Assembly: GCF_050947335.1 (NCBI RefSeq)
Contig: NW_027473369.1
Span: forward strand, 248,001-312,000
Source: Megachile rotundata
Taxonomy: Eukaryota > Arthropoda > Insecta > Hymenoptera > Megachilidae
DNA: 64,000 nucleotides
Reading direction: 5' to 3'
Shown piece by piece: positions 62,993-64,000 of this stretch; within the stretch, counting starts at the first letter, position 1, and each line of letters opens with the position of its first letter. The notes below the pieces were generated by a model. It saw only the letters and a program-made list of their open reading frames with translations. It searched no databases and was not told where the DNA came from. The position numbers were made by a program, and so were the translations under genes.

Positions 62993-64000
62993 ATCACAAT
63001 CATACAATCACAATCATACAATCGCAATCATACAATTACAATCTCCCAAATACAATCTCCCAAATACAATCATACAATCACAATCATACAATCACAATCA
63101 TACAATCATAATCATAGAATCACAATCATACAAGTACAATCTCCCAAATACAATCGCCCAAATACAATCTCCCAAATACAATCAAACAATCACAATCATA
63201 CAATCACAATCATACAATCATAATCATACAATTACAATCATACATCACAATCATACAATCACATTCATACAATCACAATCATACTATCGCAATCATACAA
63301 TCGCAATCATACAATCACAATCATACAATCACAATCATACAATCACAATCATACAATCACAATCATACATTCAAAATCATGCAATCACAATCATACAATC
63401 ACAATCATGCAATCACAATCATACAATCACAATCATACAATCACAATCATACAATCGCAATCATACAATCACAACCATACAATCACAACCATACAATCAC
63501 AATCATACAATCACAATCACACAATCGCAATCATACAATTACAATATCCCAAATACAAACTCCCAAATACAATCATACAATCACAATCATACAATCACAA
63601 TCATACAATCACAATCATGCAATCACAATCATACAATCATATTCATACAACCACAATCATACAATCACAATCGTACATTCACAATCGTACAATCACAATC
63701 GCACAACCACAATCAGACAACCATACTCATACAATCACAATCATACAATCACAATCATACAATCACAATCATACAATCACAATCATAGTTCACAATCATA
63801 CAATCACAATCATACAATCACAATCATACAAACACAATCATACAATCACAATCATACAATCACAATCATACAATCACAATCATACAATCACAATCATACA
63901 ATCACAATCATACAATCACAATCATACAATCACAATCATACAATCGCAAGCATAGAATCACAATCATACAATCTCAATCATACAATCACAATCATACAAT
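62993..64000 (+). repeat. Start of a third copy of the 4.78-kb block
   Basis: It aligns with 57,877 onward at offsets of 5,116 and, after one extra unit, 5,130 (acaagt at 58,000 and 63,130; tagttc at 58,656 and 63,786). It differs slightly: tagttcac instead of tagttcgc, acaaccacaatc near 63,650 and acaaacac near 63,830. The block is cut by the window edge. Confidence 0.75.

Larger units (their letters stand above)
1..64000 (+). repeat. 14-bp satellite array filling the whole window
   Basis: Every line of the window is built from the unit ACAATCACAATCAT or near variants, always in the same orientation; I found no inverted segment and no non-repeat insertion. The unit is an ACAATC hexamer plus an ACAATCAT octamer, so it looks like a hexamer dimer with two extra bases. 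Composition of the unit is 7 A, 4 C, 3 T and no G (29% GC). Common single changes, numbered in the unit, are A1G, C6T, A7G, A7T, C8T, A10T and A13G; multi-change units include A4T+C8A and A3T+A7G. The + strand is open in all frames in pure stretches, which produces spurious long ORFs. Array length and uniform direction are seen directly; a eukaryotic heterochromatic origin is inferred. The array continues past both window edges. Confidence 0.98.

Noticed and set aside
1..64000. CRISPR array
   Set aside because: Repeats are directly adjacent with no unique spacers, the unit is only 14 bases and the array exceeds 64 kb.
1..64000. Centromeric satellite
   Set aside because: Array size and higher-order structure would be compatible, but nothing in the sequence shows centromere function or position, so it was not called.
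1..64000. Purely artificial or erroneous sequence
   Set aside because: Ordered variant cassettes, graded divergence between copies and unit-step indels look biological. Local assembly errors in copy number remain possible, most of all for the identical 4,780-bp pair.

Overview
This window is one uninterrupted block of satellite DNA. From the first base to the last it is a head-to-tail array of a 14-base unit, canonically ACAATCACAATCAT on the + strand (a hexamer ACAATC followed by an octamer ACAATCAT), roughly 4,500 units in all. I see no gene, RNA gene, transposon, CRISPR array, promoter or stretch of unique sequence. The array runs off both ends, so its true length is more than 64 kb. Such a long, low-GC, nearly G-free array points to a eukaryotic chromosome (heterochromatin, pericentromere, subtelomere or a sex chromosome). 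No flanking sequence is present, so neither organism nor chromosomal position can be named.

The long open reading frames on the + strand (up to 861 codons, at 54,335-56,920 and 59,115-61,700) are artefacts. The canonical unit holds no TAA, TAG or TGA in any + frame. Because 14 is not a multiple of 3, all three frames read the same 14-residue peptide, rotated. The complement contains TGA in every unit, so the - strand is closed. None is annotated as a CDS.

The information lies in the variant units and their order. Units differ from the canonical one by a few recurrent changes, and these are linked into cassettes: a CpG-bearing CGT/CGC cassette, an ACAAGT cassette, a cassette with a 13-base unit that slips the phase by one base, and runs of a strongly diverged CCAAATACAATCTC unit. 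The cassettes recur in the same order in higher-order copies of about 2.8-10 kb. By landmark spacing: 1-11 kb holds two related copies (offset 4,556 to 4,989); 8.2-24.0 kb contains a 5.9 kb block repeated at an offset of about 10.0 kb; 19.6-29.2 kb is a tandem pair (offset 4,931 to 4,693); 29.2-31.4 kb copies 15.8-18.1 kb; 30.3-39.8 kb has copies at 2.8 and 3.8-3.9 kb; 39.8-41.0 kb matches 13.8-15.1 kb; 43-51 kb is a more diverged mosaic; 51.2-53.1 kb is a tandem pair of about 1 kb; 53.1-62.7 kb is a 4,780-bp block duplicated in tandem with every private marker I checked matching; and 62.99-64.0 kb starts a third copy.

Offsets between copies change mostly in steps of 14 bases. One slot, always between the same two flanking cassettes, holds 4, 8, 9, 19, 21 or 24 pure units in nine copies. 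This is what unequal exchange, slippage and block amplification would produce. Coordinates of higher-order blocks were read by eye from landmarks and are approximate to a few tens of bases unless a unit count is given.
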